NCBI GenBank assembly: GCA_016869975.1
Contig: VGCZ01000028.1
Span: forward strand, 1 to 62,756
Length of the DNA: 62,756 nt
DNA from: Alphaproteobacteria bacterium
GTDB lineage: Bacteria > Pseudomonadota > Alphaproteobacteria > Reyranellales > Reyranellaceae
Direction: 5' to 3'
The number at the start of each line of letters is the position of its first letter. The first letter of the stretch is position 1. The notes beneath the pieces are model-generated. The model saw nothing but the letters and a program-made list of their open reading frames with translations. It did not search any database and was not told the DNA's origin. Below are positions 33,025-40,848 of this stretch, piece by piece. The position numbers and the translations under genes are program-made.

Positions 33025-34461
33025 TTAGAACAGCTCGAAATACTCGCGCTGCTCCCACTCGGTGACCTCGGCCTGGAAGCGCGCCAGCTCGTGTTCCTTG
33101 ATCTTGGCGTAGTAGGACACGAAGCCCGCGCCGAAGCCATCGACCAGGATCGCGTCTTCTCGCAGTGCGGCCAAGGCCTCGCCCAGGCTGGTGGGCAGCA
33201 TCGGCGCCTTGGTCTCGTAGGGCATGTCGGCCGACGGGCCGGGCTCCAGATCGCGCGCCAGCCCATCCAGCCCGCTCACCACCTGCGCGGCCATGTAGAG
33301 ATAGGGGTTGGCGGTGGGCTCGCCGACGCGGTTCTCCAGCCGCGTCGCCGGATCGCCAGCGCCACCGAGCGCGCGCACCATGACGCCGCGATTGTCGCGG
33401 CCCCAGATCGCGCGGTCCGGCGCCAGGGAGTAGGGACGATAGCGCTTGAAGCCGTTGACCGTCGGCGTGCTGAAGACGGTGGCGCCGCGCGCATGTGTCA
33501 GCAAACCGGCGAGCCAGCGCCGCGCGATGTCGGAGAACGGCCGCGCCGCATCGTCGATGACGAAGGCGTTGGCGCCGCTCTTGCGATCGCGTAGCGACTG
33601 ATGCAGATGCCAGCCGCTCGACATCACGTTGGGCAGGCGCGGGCGGCACATGAACGTCGCGTGGTAGCCATGGCGCCGCGCGATCTGCTTCACCGCCGAG
33701 CGGAACAACACCATGGTGTCGGCCGATTCGAGCCCGATGCCGGGCGCGAAGGTGAACTCGCACTGGCTCGGCCCGTATTCCAGCTCGACCGTGCGCAAGG
33801 GCAGGCCGAGCTGCATCACGTCGCGCCTGAGAATCTCGAACACCGGATCAAACAGGTCGTACCGCTGCTCGGTGAGGTACTGATAGCCGGTGGTCAGCAG
33901 CGACACCTCGGGCGGCGAGCCGGGCTGGCCGGAATCCGAGGGCTGGAGCTTGGGATCCTCCAGCTTGAAGACGTGGAACTCGATCTCCAGGCCGGCGACG
34001 AAATCGAAGCCGGCATCGGCGAGTTTCGACAGCGCACGGCGATAGAGATCGCGGGTCGAGAACGGCACCGGCTGGCCATTGCCGAAATAGAGATCGCACA
34101 GCATCCAGCCGGTCCTGGGCGCCCAGGGCAGCACCTTGAACGTCGTCGGATCGGCGACCATCAGCGCGTCGGCCGCGCCCTCCATCTCCTTCATGCCGAA
34201 GCCGCCGCCGGGCGTGAAGGCGGGGAACACGGTGCGATGCGCGGTGTCCTTGGCCAGCAAAGTCGTGGTGACGCCCACGCCGCTTTTCATCGACGACTCC
34301 AGCGCCGCCGCGGTCACCGACTTGCCGCGCAATACGCCGTGCTGATCGGCGAAAGACAGCCGGATCACCTCCAGCCCGTCGGCCTCGACACGACGCAGCA
34401 CCTCGCGCGCGGCCTCGTTCTGCGCGGGATTCCACAGCCCGTAGCGTTCGACGAAGCTCAC
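33025..34461 (-). CDS. Glutamine-synthetase-family protein (gamma-glutamyl amide ligase type)
   Basis: Protein of 478 residues with the GS N-terminal beta-grasp domain (LSFADQHGVLRGKSV near residue 36) and ATP-grasp-like catalytic barrel: metal Glu residues in GLEIEFHVF and ELEYGPSQCEF, the ATP/His motif SSGWHLHQSL, and RLENRVGEPTANPYLYMA near the C-terminus. Length and motifs match the PuuA/GlnT/aniline-type branch that joins glutamate to amines other than ammonia. GTG 34461 overlaps the Rieske gene stop by four bases (GTGA), indicating coupling to the oxygenase. True GlnA function is unlikely in this context. Confidence 0.85.
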   Translation of the reverse strand: MSFVERYGLWNPAQNEAAREVLRRVEADGLEVIRLSFADQHGVLRGKSVTAAALESSMKSGVGVTTTLLAKDTAHRTVFPAFTPGGGFGMKEMEGAADALMVADPTTFKVLPWAPRTGWMLCDLYFGNGQPVPFSTRDLYRRALSKLADAGFDFVAGLEIEFHVFKLEDPKLQPSDSGQPGSPPEVSLLTTGYQYLTEQRYDLFDPVFEILRRDVMQLGLPLRTVELEYGPSQCEFTFAPGIGLESADTMVLFRSAVKQIARRHGYHATFMCRPRLPNVMSSGWHLHQSLRDRKSGANAFVIDDAARPFSDIARRWLAGLLTHARGATVFSTPTVNGFKRYRPYSLAPDRAIWGRDNRGVMVRALGGAGDPATRLENRVGEPTANPYLYMAAQVVSGLDGLARDLEPGPSADMPYETKAPMLPTSLGEALAALREDAILVDGFGAGFVSYYAKIKEHELARFQAEVTEWEQREYFELF

Positions 34462-35783
34462 GCGGCCGATCGCTTCCAGGGCGCCGCGTCGCGGCGTTTG
34501 CGGTCGATCTCGGGCCAAAAGGTTTCCCAGCCGTCCGTGGGGCCGATCGCGTCCATCGTCGCAGGCCCGGTCATACCGGCGGCCGACGCGCGGTCGAGCA
34601 CCATCGGCGGACGTTCGCCTGATGCGGCCTGCTCGATCGCCTTCACCAGCAGCCGGCGGTTGGCGATGATCGCTTTGTCGGTCGTGCCGAGATGCTCGCG
34701 CGTGCGATCGGCGATCGGGCCTTGCGACTCGCACGCCCATTGGTCGTGCACGTTGATGTCGAAGCCCATGCCGGTGAAGGTCTTGGTGCGCTGCTCGGCG
34801 GCGTCGTAGCCCCATTCGTTGTGGCGGCCCAGGCGCGGCTTGTAGTCGGGCAGCTGATAGAGATCGAGGCGCTGCTCGGTCATGGTCTTCTTGTCGACCG
34901 GCCCGCCGAAGCTGGTGAAAATCGCGTACCAGTAGTTCGAGGTGTCATCGACCGGCACGTGCCATTGCGTGATGGTCATCTCGCCACTGAGCGGGATCAG
35001 GAAGGCGTTGGGAAAGATCAGGTTGGTCACACGCAGATGTGTACGGGCGGAATCGATGCGCCGTCGCGAGAACAGCCGCAATCCCCACGGCACCGGATGC
35101 ACGTCGATATCGGGCCGCGGGAACTCGCGCAGCAAGGTGGTCATCGGAATGTCCGAGCCCATCGAGGCGGCGCGGAACTGGCGGCCATAGGTGTTCGAGC
35201 CGCCGACACTCTCGTCCTCCTCGAAGCGGTGCAGGAACGAGGCGTGCGCCGGATCGATGCCGACCTCCAGCGCCTGCAGCCAGTTGCACGCCATGTGGCC
35301 CTTGAAGGCGAAGACGTGGCTGTCGGGGGCGATAAAGCAGTCGAAATCGGGGAAGGCGGGCGGCTCGCCGGCGCCGAGATAGCCCCAGATGATCCCCGAG
35401 CGCTCGACCACCGGGTAGGTCTTCTGCTTCACCCGTTGGCACAGCGCGCCGCCGCCATCCGGCTCGCCCGGCATCTCCAGGCAATTGCCGCCGACGTCGA
35501 ACAGCCAGCCATGGAACGGGCAGCGCAGCCCGCCATTCTCCAGCCTTCCATAGGCGAGATCGGCGCCGCGATGCGGGCAGTCGCGATCGATCAGCGCCAG
35601 CCTGCCGGCCTGGTCGCGGAACAGCACGAGGTCCTGGCCCATCAGTCGCACCGGCCGCAGCGGGCGGGCGCCCTGCAGCTCGACGGCCAGCGCCACCGGC
35701 TGCCAGTACTGGCGCATCAGCCTGCCGAGCGGCGCGGCGGCGCCGGTGCGGGTGATGAGATCGTTCTGCTCGCGCGAGATCAT
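34458..35783 (-). CDS. Rieske non-haem iron oxygenase, catalytic subunit
   Basis: Oxygenase of 441 residues. The N-terminal Rieske domain has C69-x-H71 and C88-x2-H91 (DCPHRGADL, RCPFHGW). The catalytic domain has the mononuclear iron ligands His180 and His185 and bridging Asp177 (GIDPAHASFLHRF). Layout and length resemble phthalate/vanillate/Ndm-type alpha-only oxygenases, and no beta subunit is adjacent. A matching ferredoxin and FAD reductase are encoded divergently at 36653-38482. It leads an operon that continues with the GS-like, RidA, SDR and crotonase-fold genes. Likely reactions are hydroxylation or O/N-dealkylation; substrate unknown. Confidence 0.9.
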   Translation of the reverse strand: MISREQNDLITRTGAAAPLGRLMRQYWQPVALAVELQGARPLRPVRLMGQDLVLFRDQAGRLALIDRDCPHRGADLAYGRLENGGLRCPFHGWLFDVGGNCLEMPGEPDGGGALCQRVKQKTYPVVERSGIIWGYLGAGEPPAFPDFDCFIAPDSHVFAFKGHMACNWLQALEVGIDPAHASFLHRFEEDESVGGSNTYGRQFRAASMGSDIPMTTLLREFPRPDIDVHPVPWGLRLFSRRRIDSARTHLRVTNLIFPNAFLIPLSGEMTITQWHVPVDDTSNYWYAIFTSFGGPVDKKTMTEQRLDLYQLPDYKPRLGRHNEWGYDAAEQRTKTFTGMGFDINVHDQWACESQGPIADRTREHLGTTDKAIIANRRLLVKAIEQAASGERPPMVLDRASAAGMTGPATMDAIGPTDGWETFWPEIDRKRRDAAPWKRSAA

Positions 35784-35843
35784 GGCGGCGCGCCTTTCGG
35801 ATGCGTGTCGACAGCCTACCCACCGGCGGGACCTTCCGGCAAC

Positions 35844-36542
35844 ATGGCCGGCATGGCCCGGGCGCAGTTCGACTATCTGGTGAACGTGTCGGAATCGGCG
35901 TTCCGATCGCTCACGCTCGCCACCATCGAGAGCTATTCCGGCGTCTCGCCGCCGCGCGGCAAAGGCCGGCCACGCAAATATCTCGAGACCTACGGCCTGC
36001 TGTGGGGCTACGAGACGACGCTCGGCAACGGCAAGCCGTGCTTCACCGTCGAGGCGGCGACCACCGACGTCAACGCCGAGCGCGACCATACCTCGGTGAC
36101 ACCCTCGCGCCACGGCCTGCAGACCATGAACGCGATCGTCTCGGCCTACTGGCCGAACTGGCGCTTCATCGGCGACTTTCACAGCCATCCGTTCAAGCCC
36201 AGCCAGGCGATGCCGCTGCGGCCTGAGCTGTCGCCAGCCGACATCGAGACGGTCGAGGGCGAGGACAGTGTCTATCCCGGCCTCGGCTACCGCGTCTGCC
36301 TGCTGACCAGCATCCGCCAGATGAGCCGGCACGGCCCGAAGGACCCGGCCTATCTCGGCAGCAACGCCCTGGAATGGACGATGCACAATCTCCGCCTGTC
36401 GCTGGCGGCCTGGGTCGCGCAGCCGCTATCGCGCGGCAAGCGGCTGAAGCTCTACCCGCTGGACCGGCCGCGTGCGAAGGGCAATCGCTCGGTCTGGCTG
36501 CAAGCGCCAGTGCACCTGATCCACGACAAGCTGGGCGGCTGA
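35844..36542 (+). CDS. JAMM/MPN-domain (Mov34/PAD-1-like) metallopeptidase-like protein
   Basis: Protein of 232 residues. The JAMM zinc motif is visible: Glu57 after GLLWGYE, H113-x-H115-P (GDFHSHPFKP) and S130-x2-D133 (ELSPADIE). The spacing from HxHP to SxxD is longer than usual by several residues. Prokaryotic relatives cleave isopeptide or ubiquitin-like tails or release sulfur from carrier proteins; no ubiquitin-like gene is adjacent. It is first in the plus-strand arm divergent from the Rieske operon (60-bp spacer), followed by ferredoxin and reductase. A role in hydrolysing a gamma-glutamyl-type amide is speculative. ATG 35853 is an alternative start. Confidence 0.72.
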   Translation: MAGMARAQFDYLVNVSESAFRSLTLATIESYSGVSPPRGKGRPRKYLETYGLLWGYETTLGNGKPCFTVEAATTDVNAERDHTSVTPSRHGLQTMNAIVSAYWPNWRFIGDFHSHPFKPSQAMPLRPELSPADIETVEGEDSVYPGLGYRVCLLTSIRQMSRHGPKDPAYLGSNALEWTMHNLRLSLAAWVAQPLSRGKRLKLYPLDRPRAKGNRSVWLQAPVHLIHDKLGG

Positions 36543-36652
36543 ACGCGCCGGCGTGGTTCGTTGCCGCTCCGAGGCGGGGCCTCTTGCCGCTCTCCGCCGT
36601 GTCTGGTCTAACGCAGGCCGATCATTCCATCTGTCCGGGGTTCCGCGTCTCC

Positions 36653-36976
36653 ATGCCCACCATCAACTACGTGCTCAAGGACGGCACCCGCCGCGCCATC
36701 GACGTGCCCAACGGCACCAGCATCATGCTCGGCGCCATCAACAACAATCTACGCGGCATCGACGCGGAGTGCGGTGGCTGCTGTTCCTGCGCCACCTGCC
36801 ATGTCTACATCGAGGAGTCCGACATGGCGCGGCTGAAGCCGGCCGACTCGGTCGAGAAGGAACTGCTCGAAGGCGTCGCCGCCGAGCGTAGGCCGACCAG
36901 CCGGCTGTCGTGCCAGATCGACGTCACGGCGGCGCTCGACGGCATCACCGTCCACATGCCCGATCGCCAGAGCTAG
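36653..36976 (+). CDS. 2Fe-2S ferredoxin, adrenodoxin/putidaredoxin type
   Basis: Electron carrier of 107 residues. The cluster ligands are C40-x5-C46-x2-C49 (ECGGCCSCATCH) and a fourth Cys in RLSCQI near residue 87, the vertebrate-type arrangement. Two extra Cys (43 and 44) sit inside the first loop. Such ferredoxins feed Rieske oxygenases or cytochromes P450; here the Rieske oxygenase and a FAD reductase are encoded within 2 kb. ATG 36653 lies 110 bp after the JAMM gene stop. Confidence 0.9.
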   Translation: MPTINYVLKDGTRRAIDVPNGTSIMLGAINNNLRGIDAECGGCCSCATCHVYIEESDMARLKPADSVEKELLEGVAAERRPTSRLSCQIDVTAALDGITVHMPDRQS

Positions 36977-36991
36977 CGTGTCTCGCTTGCT

Positions 36992-37059
36992 CTGTCATTC
37001 CAAGCGCAGCGAGGAATCCAGCAAGGAGCCTGGATTCCTCGCCGCGCTTGGAATGACAG
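36992..37059. repeat. 30-bp inverted repeat (palindromic intergenic element)
   Basis: Arms 36992-37021 and 37030-37059 are reverse complements with one mismatch in 30 bases, separated by the 8-base loop caaggagc. The ends read CTGTCATTCC/GGAATGACAG and the arms contain a GCGCAGCGAGGAAT core. This is the pattern of dispersed palindromic repeats common in alphaproteobacterial intergenic DNA. It lies between ferredoxin and reductase genes and could attenuate transcription or be a mobile palindromic unit. Confidence 0.85.
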
Positions 37060-37087
37060 CAGGCGCGCGTCGACGAGGTCGGTGCTG

Positions 37088-38482
37088 ATGCCGATCGACG
37101 AGATCATCGGCGAGATCGTCGGCGCCGTCGTCGAGGGTGCCGTCGAGGTGGTGGGCACCGGCGTGAGCGAAGTCGTCGCCGCCGTCTTCGATGGTGGTGG
37201 CGGCGAGAAGAAGCCCGACACCGGCGAGGGCCTGATCGTCGTCGGCGGCTCCTATGCCGGCGCGCAGATCGCCGCCTCGGCGCGCGAGGCGGGCTACACC
37301 GGCCGCATCCGCCTGGTCAGCGCCGAGGCGCACACGCCCTATCACCGCCCGCCGCTCAGCAAGGCCTATCTGCTGGGCAAGGCCGAGCGCGAGTCGCTGC
37401 CGATCCGCGGCGCCGCCTTCTATGACGAGGAGAAGGTCGAGCTGCTGCTGTCGACGCCGATCGTCGGAGCCGATCGCGCCAACCGCACGCTCACCACCGC
37501 GGGCGGCGATACGCTGAAATGGGACCGGCTGGCGCTGGCCACCGGCGCGCGGGCGCGCACCCTGGCTGATATGCCGGACAAGGTGCTGGTGCTGCGCGAT
37601 CTCGCCGACGCCGATCGGCTGCGCGCGCTCGCCGCGGACGCCCGGCGTGTCGTGGTGATCGGTGGTGGCTATATCGGCCTCGAAGCCGCGGCCTCGCTCA
37701 GCCAACTCGGCAAGCGCGTGACCGTGATCGAGATGCAGGACCGCCTGCTGGCGCGCGCCGCCACGCCTGCGCTGGCAAATTTTGTCGCCGACGCCCATCG
37801 CGCGCGCGGCGTCGAACTGCTGTTCGGCGCGCGCGATGTCGGCTTCGAGCACTATCACGGCGTGCTGAGCGGCGTGCGTGCCTCAGATTCCACCGGCCGG
37901 GCGCACACGCTGCCGGCCGATCTCGCGGTGGTCGGCATCGGCGTCCACCCCAACACCGAGTTGGCCGCGATGCTGGGCCTCGCCGTCGACGACGGTATCC
38001 GCGTCGATGAGTTCGCGCGCTGCATCGACGCCGCGTCGGGGGCGCCGGTGCCCGAGATCGTCGCCGCGGGCGATTGCACGCGTCACCCCAGCCGCTGGAA
38101 TCCTGCTCAGGGAAGGGGGCTGCGGCTGGAATCGGTGCAGAACGCCACCGATCAGTCGAAGATCGCCGGCGCGACCGTGGCCGGCGCGGCGGCGGCCAAG
38201 CCCTACGACGCCGTGCCGTGGTTCTGGTCCGACCAATACGATCTGAAACTGCAGATGGTCGGGCTGTCCGGCGTACCCGACACGACGGTCACGCGCGGCA
38301 ACATGGCCTCGAACCGCTTCTCGCTGTTCCATTTCCGCGCCGGCGTCCTGGTCGGCGTCGACTCGGTGAACAAGCCTGCCGACCACATGCTCGCCCGCCG
38401 TCTGCTCGCCAGCCGCGTGCCCGTCACGCCCGAGCAGGCCGCCGACGCGAACTTCGACCTGCGCTCGACGTTGCCGTCCTAG
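37088..38482 (+). CDS. FAD-dependent ferredoxin reductase (Rieske oxygenase type) with N-terminal extension
   Basis: NAD(P)H:ferredoxin oxidoreductase of 464 residues. The FAD motif GLIVVGGSYAGAQIAASA starts only near residue 50, followed by TPYHRPPLSKAYLLG, the NAD motif VVVIGGGYIGLEAAASLSQL, and GDCTRHP, typical of ferredoxin reductases serving dioxygenases or P450s. The first 45 residues are an extra segment rich in Val, Ile, Gly and Glu ending GGGGEKKP, absent from usual members; it may be a membrane- or partner-binding helix. ATG 37088 or GTG 37082 starts it. It completes a three-component electron chain with the ferredoxin and Rieske oxygenase. Confidence 0.87.
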   Translation: MPIDEIIGEIVGAVVEGAVEVVGTGVSEVVAAVFDGGGGEKKPDTGEGLIVVGGSYAGAQIAASAREAGYTGRIRLVSAEAHTPYHRPPLSKAYLLGKAERESLPIRGAAFYDEEKVELLLSTPIVGADRANRTLTTAGGDTLKWDRLALATGARARTLADMPDKVLVLRDLADADRLRALAADARRVVVIGGGYIGLEAAASLSQLGKRVTVIEMQDRLLARAATPALANFVADAHRARGVELLFGARDVGFEHYHGVLSGVRASDSTGRAHTLPADLAVVGIGVHPNTELAAMLGLAVDDGIRVDEFARCIDAASGAPVPEIVAAGDCTRHPSRWNPAQGRGLRLESVQNATDQSKIAGATVAGAAAAKPYDAVPWFWSDQYDLKLQMVGLSGVPDTTVTRGNMASNRFSLFHFRAGVLVGVDSVNKPADHMLARRLLASRVPVTPEQAADANFDLRSTLPS

Positions 38483-38485
38483 ATA

Positions 38486-38509
38486 CCTTCCCTCGCCGGC
38501 GGGGGAAGG
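38486..38509. terminator. GC-rich hairpin after the ferredoxin reductase gene
   Basis: CCTTCCC (38486-38492) pairs with GGGAAGG (38503-38509), and the interior CGCC/GGCG extends the stem. It is placed exactly between two convergent genes and belongs to the dispersed hairpin family of this window. Confidence 0.55.
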
Positions 38510-38513
38510 CAGT

Positions 38514-39512
38514 TCACGGCGCCACGAACGCGGCGCATCCGGCGCAGACGTCGTCCTTCATGCGGTGGAAGTTGGGCGAGACGCCGAGCTCGGGGCGCTG
38601 GTGATACCAGCCGATCTGCACCATGCCGCGCATCAGGTGGAACATCGGCAGTAGCGCCAGATCGTCGTCGCTGAGCGCGCGCAGGCGGCGGTAGCCGCGC
38701 AGGAAGGCGGCCTCGATCTCGGGATAGCCCGGAGTGCCGCGCTGGTGGATCAGCGCCACGGCGATGTCGTAGAGGTGCCAGCCGAACCCGGTGTCGTCGA
38801 AGTCGATCACCGTCAGCCGCTCGTCGTTCACCAGTACGTTGCGCTCGTGCATGTCGGCGTGGATCAGGCTGTATGTGCGCGGGTCGCGGCCATAGCGCGC
38901 CAGCGCGACACGCATGCGATCGCGCGTGTCGAGCAGCAGCCGGCTTTCGGCCGGCGACAGCAGGCTGTGAGCCCAGAACGGTCCCCAGAACGGTTGGTCG
39001 CCCATCAGGCCATCGGTGTCGAGGTGATGGCGCGTGAAGCCCACCGGCACCGGCCACGACGTGGCCTGATTGTGCATCGCGGCCGTGATGATGCCGAGCT
39101 GCTCGAAGGCCCTGGCGCGCCACGCCGCGTCGGTGTTGTCGGCCAACGCCTCGGACAAGAGGCGGCCCTCGGTCCAGCTGATCATGCCGGCGTAGCGCTG
39201 CTCGCCCGTGCCGGGCACCGCGACCCGCACGTACTCGCTGCCGTCGCGTGCCGGCACCGGCTTCGGCACCGAAACGCCGGCCTCGACCAGCGCGCGCAGC
39301 CAGACGCGCTCGGAGATCAGCTCCTCGAGCGTGTGGTACCAGGGCCGGTGCAGGCGGAAGACATAGGGCGTGCCGTCGCGCGCGTCGACGACGCGGAAGG
39401 TGATGTTCTCCGCCACCGCCACCAGATCGAGCGATGCCGGCTCGATCGCGAAGGACCTGAGCGCCTCGCGCGCCGGCGGCTCGAAGACGCGCTGTGCCTC
39501 GTCCCTATCCAT
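38514..39512 (-). CDS. APH-family small-molecule kinase
   Basis: Kinase-like protein of 332 residues of the aminoglycoside phosphotransferase/homoserine-kinase type. The catalytic loop LIHADMHERNVLVN and metal Asp in VIDFDDTGFG are intact. The N-lobe shows AENITFRVVDARDGTPYVFRL. It overlaps by eight bases the class-III aminotransferase gene upstream. In animals and some bacteria an APH-type hydroxylysine kinase works with a class-III PLP phospho-lyase; the same pairing here suggests phosphorylation of an amino alcohol or amino acid before elimination. Antibiotic resistance is not implied. Confidence 0.82.
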   Translation of the reverse strand: MDRDEAQRVFEPPAREALRSFAIEPASLDLVAVAENITFRVVDARDGTPYVFRLHRPWYHTLEELISERVWLRALVEAGVSVPKPVPARDGSEYVRVAVPGTGEQRYAGMISWTEGRLLSEALADNTDAAWRARAFEQLGIITAAMHNQATSWPVPVGFTRHHLDTDGLMGDQPFWGPFWAHSLLSPAESRLLLDTRDRMRVALARYGRDPRTYSLIHADMHERNVLVNDERLTVIDFDDTGFGWHLYDIAVALIHQRGTPGYPEIEAAFLRGYRRLRALSDDDLALLPMFHLMRGMVQIGWYHQRPELGVSPNFHRMKDDVCAGCAAFVAP

Positions 39513-40788
39513 CGAGCGTGGCGATCGTCTCGTCGAACGCCTTCAGGAACTCCTCGGCATGCGTTCGGGTGAAGACCAGCGGCGGGCGGATCTTCACCAC
39601 GTTGCGGTAGGCGCCGGCGTTGCTGGTGAGGAAGCCCTTGTCCTTGAGCTTGTTGACCACCTCGACGGTGCGCTTCTCGTCGGGCTCCTTCGCCGGTCCG
39701 GGTTTCACCATCTCGACGCCGATGAACAGGCCATGGCCGCGCACGTCGCCGATCGCCGCCGAGCGCGGCTTGCGCTTCGCCAGCTCGCCCTTGAGCCACG
39801 TGCCCACCGCGCCGACGCTCTCGCGCAGGCCCTCGCGCTCGATCACGTCGATCACCGCCATGCCGACCGCCGCCTGCAAAGGACTCGAGGCGAAGGTGTT
39901 GAAATAGCGCGTGCGGCTGCGGAACGCGTCGATCAGCTCCTTGCGCGCCGCCGCCGCCGCCAGCGGCAGGCCGTTGCCCATCGGCTTGCCAGTGACCGCG
40001 ATGTCGGGCGTGAAGCCCGAGATCTCGTAGCCCCACCAGGTGCCGGCGCGGCAATAGCCGGCCTGCACCTCGTCGGCGATCAATATGCCGCCGGCCTTGC
40101 GCACGATCTCCGCCGCGCGCGGCATGAACCCCTGCGGCACGTCGGGCAGGCCCTCGTTGGCGAAGATCGAGCAGACGATCAGGCCGGCGAAGCCGGTGCC
40201 GTCGGCCTCCAGTGCGCGGATCGCCGATTGGAGGCGATCGAGATAAGCCTCGCAGAGCTCGGCCTCTGTCGCGCCAGGCTTGATCGGCCGGAACGTCTCG
40301 GGGAATGGGATGGCCGCGACGTCGCCGGCCTGGTTGCGCTCGGCGGTCAGCCGGGTGAGCGCGCCAACGGCCTCGCTGTTGCCGTGATAGGTGGCGTTGG
40401 TGCAGATGATGCCGCGTTTGCCGGTGACCATGCGCGCGATGCGCAGCGCTACCTCGTTGGCCTCGGTGCCCGAGCAGGTGAAGATCACGCTCTCGATGCC
40501 GGGATGATGCAGCGCCACGAGCCGCTCGGCGAAGGCGACGATGCCCTCGTGCAGGTAGCGACTGTGCACGTTGAGCGTCGCCTGCTGGCGCACCATGGCG
40601 TCGACGACGTGCGGGTTGGCGTGCCCGACGCAGGGCACGTTGTTGTACATGTCGACATAGCGCTTGCCGCGCTCGTCGTAGAGATAGACGCCCTCGCCGC
40701 GCACGATGTGCAGCGGCTCGCTGTAGAACAACGGCGCCCCCGCGCCCATCGCCCGGTCGCGGCGTTGTGCCAGCGTGGCGTTGCTCAT
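39505..40788 (-). CDS. Class III PLP aminotransferase or phospho-lyase
   Basis: PLP enzyme of 427 residues, fold type I. It has CSGTEANEVALRIAR (phosphate-binding helix), the cofactor Asp in LIADEVQAGYCR and the Schiff-base Lys in AVTGKPMGNGLPLAA. Relatives include alanine-glyoxylate aminotransferase 2 and ethanolamine-phosphate or phosphohydroxylysine phospho-lyases. The overlapping kinase gene favours the phospho-lyase possibility. ATG 40788 is preceded by GGAGGATCACG, better than the in-frame start at 40809. Confidence 0.85.
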   Translation of the reverse strand: MSNATLAQRRDRAMGAGAPLFYSEPLHIVRGEGVYLYDERGKRYVDMYNNVPCVGHANPHVVDAMVRQQATLNVHSRYLHEGIVAFAERLVALHHPGIESVIFTCSGTEANEVALRIARMVTGKRGIICTNATYHGNSEAVGALTRLTAERNQAGDVAAIPFPETFRPIKPGATEAELCEAYLDRLQSAIRALEADGTGFAGLIVCSIFANEGLPDVPQGFMPRAAEIVRKAGGILIADEVQAGYCRAGTWWGYEISGFTPDIAVTGKPMGNGLPLAAAAARKELIDAFRSRTRYFNTFASSPLQAAVGMAVIDVIEREGLRESVGAVGTWLKGELAKRKPRSAAIGDVRGHGLFIGVEMVKPGPAKEPDEKRTVEVVNKLKDKGFLTSNAGAYRNVVKIRPPLVFTRTHAEEFLKAFDETIATLDG

Positions 40789-40809
40789 CGTGATCCTCCG
40801 GTCGCTCAT

Positions 40810-40842
40810 CCCGTCATCCCTCGCTGCGCTCGGGATGACGGG
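40810..40842. repeat. Inverted repeat related to the dispersed GTCAT palindromes
   Basis: Arms CCCGTCATCCC (40810-40820) and GGGATGACGGG (40832-40842) surround TCGCTGCGCTC. The GTCATCC/GGATGAC ends and the CGCTGCGC core resemble half of the 30-bp repeat at 36992. It lies between the GGCT-like gene and the aminotransferase gene. Confidence 0.65.
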
Positions 40843-40848
40843 AGCAGG

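Noticed and set aside
38514-39512. Aminoglycoside resistance gene
   Set aside because: The APH fold is shared with metabolic kinases, and the overlap with a PLP enzyme gene points to metabolism.
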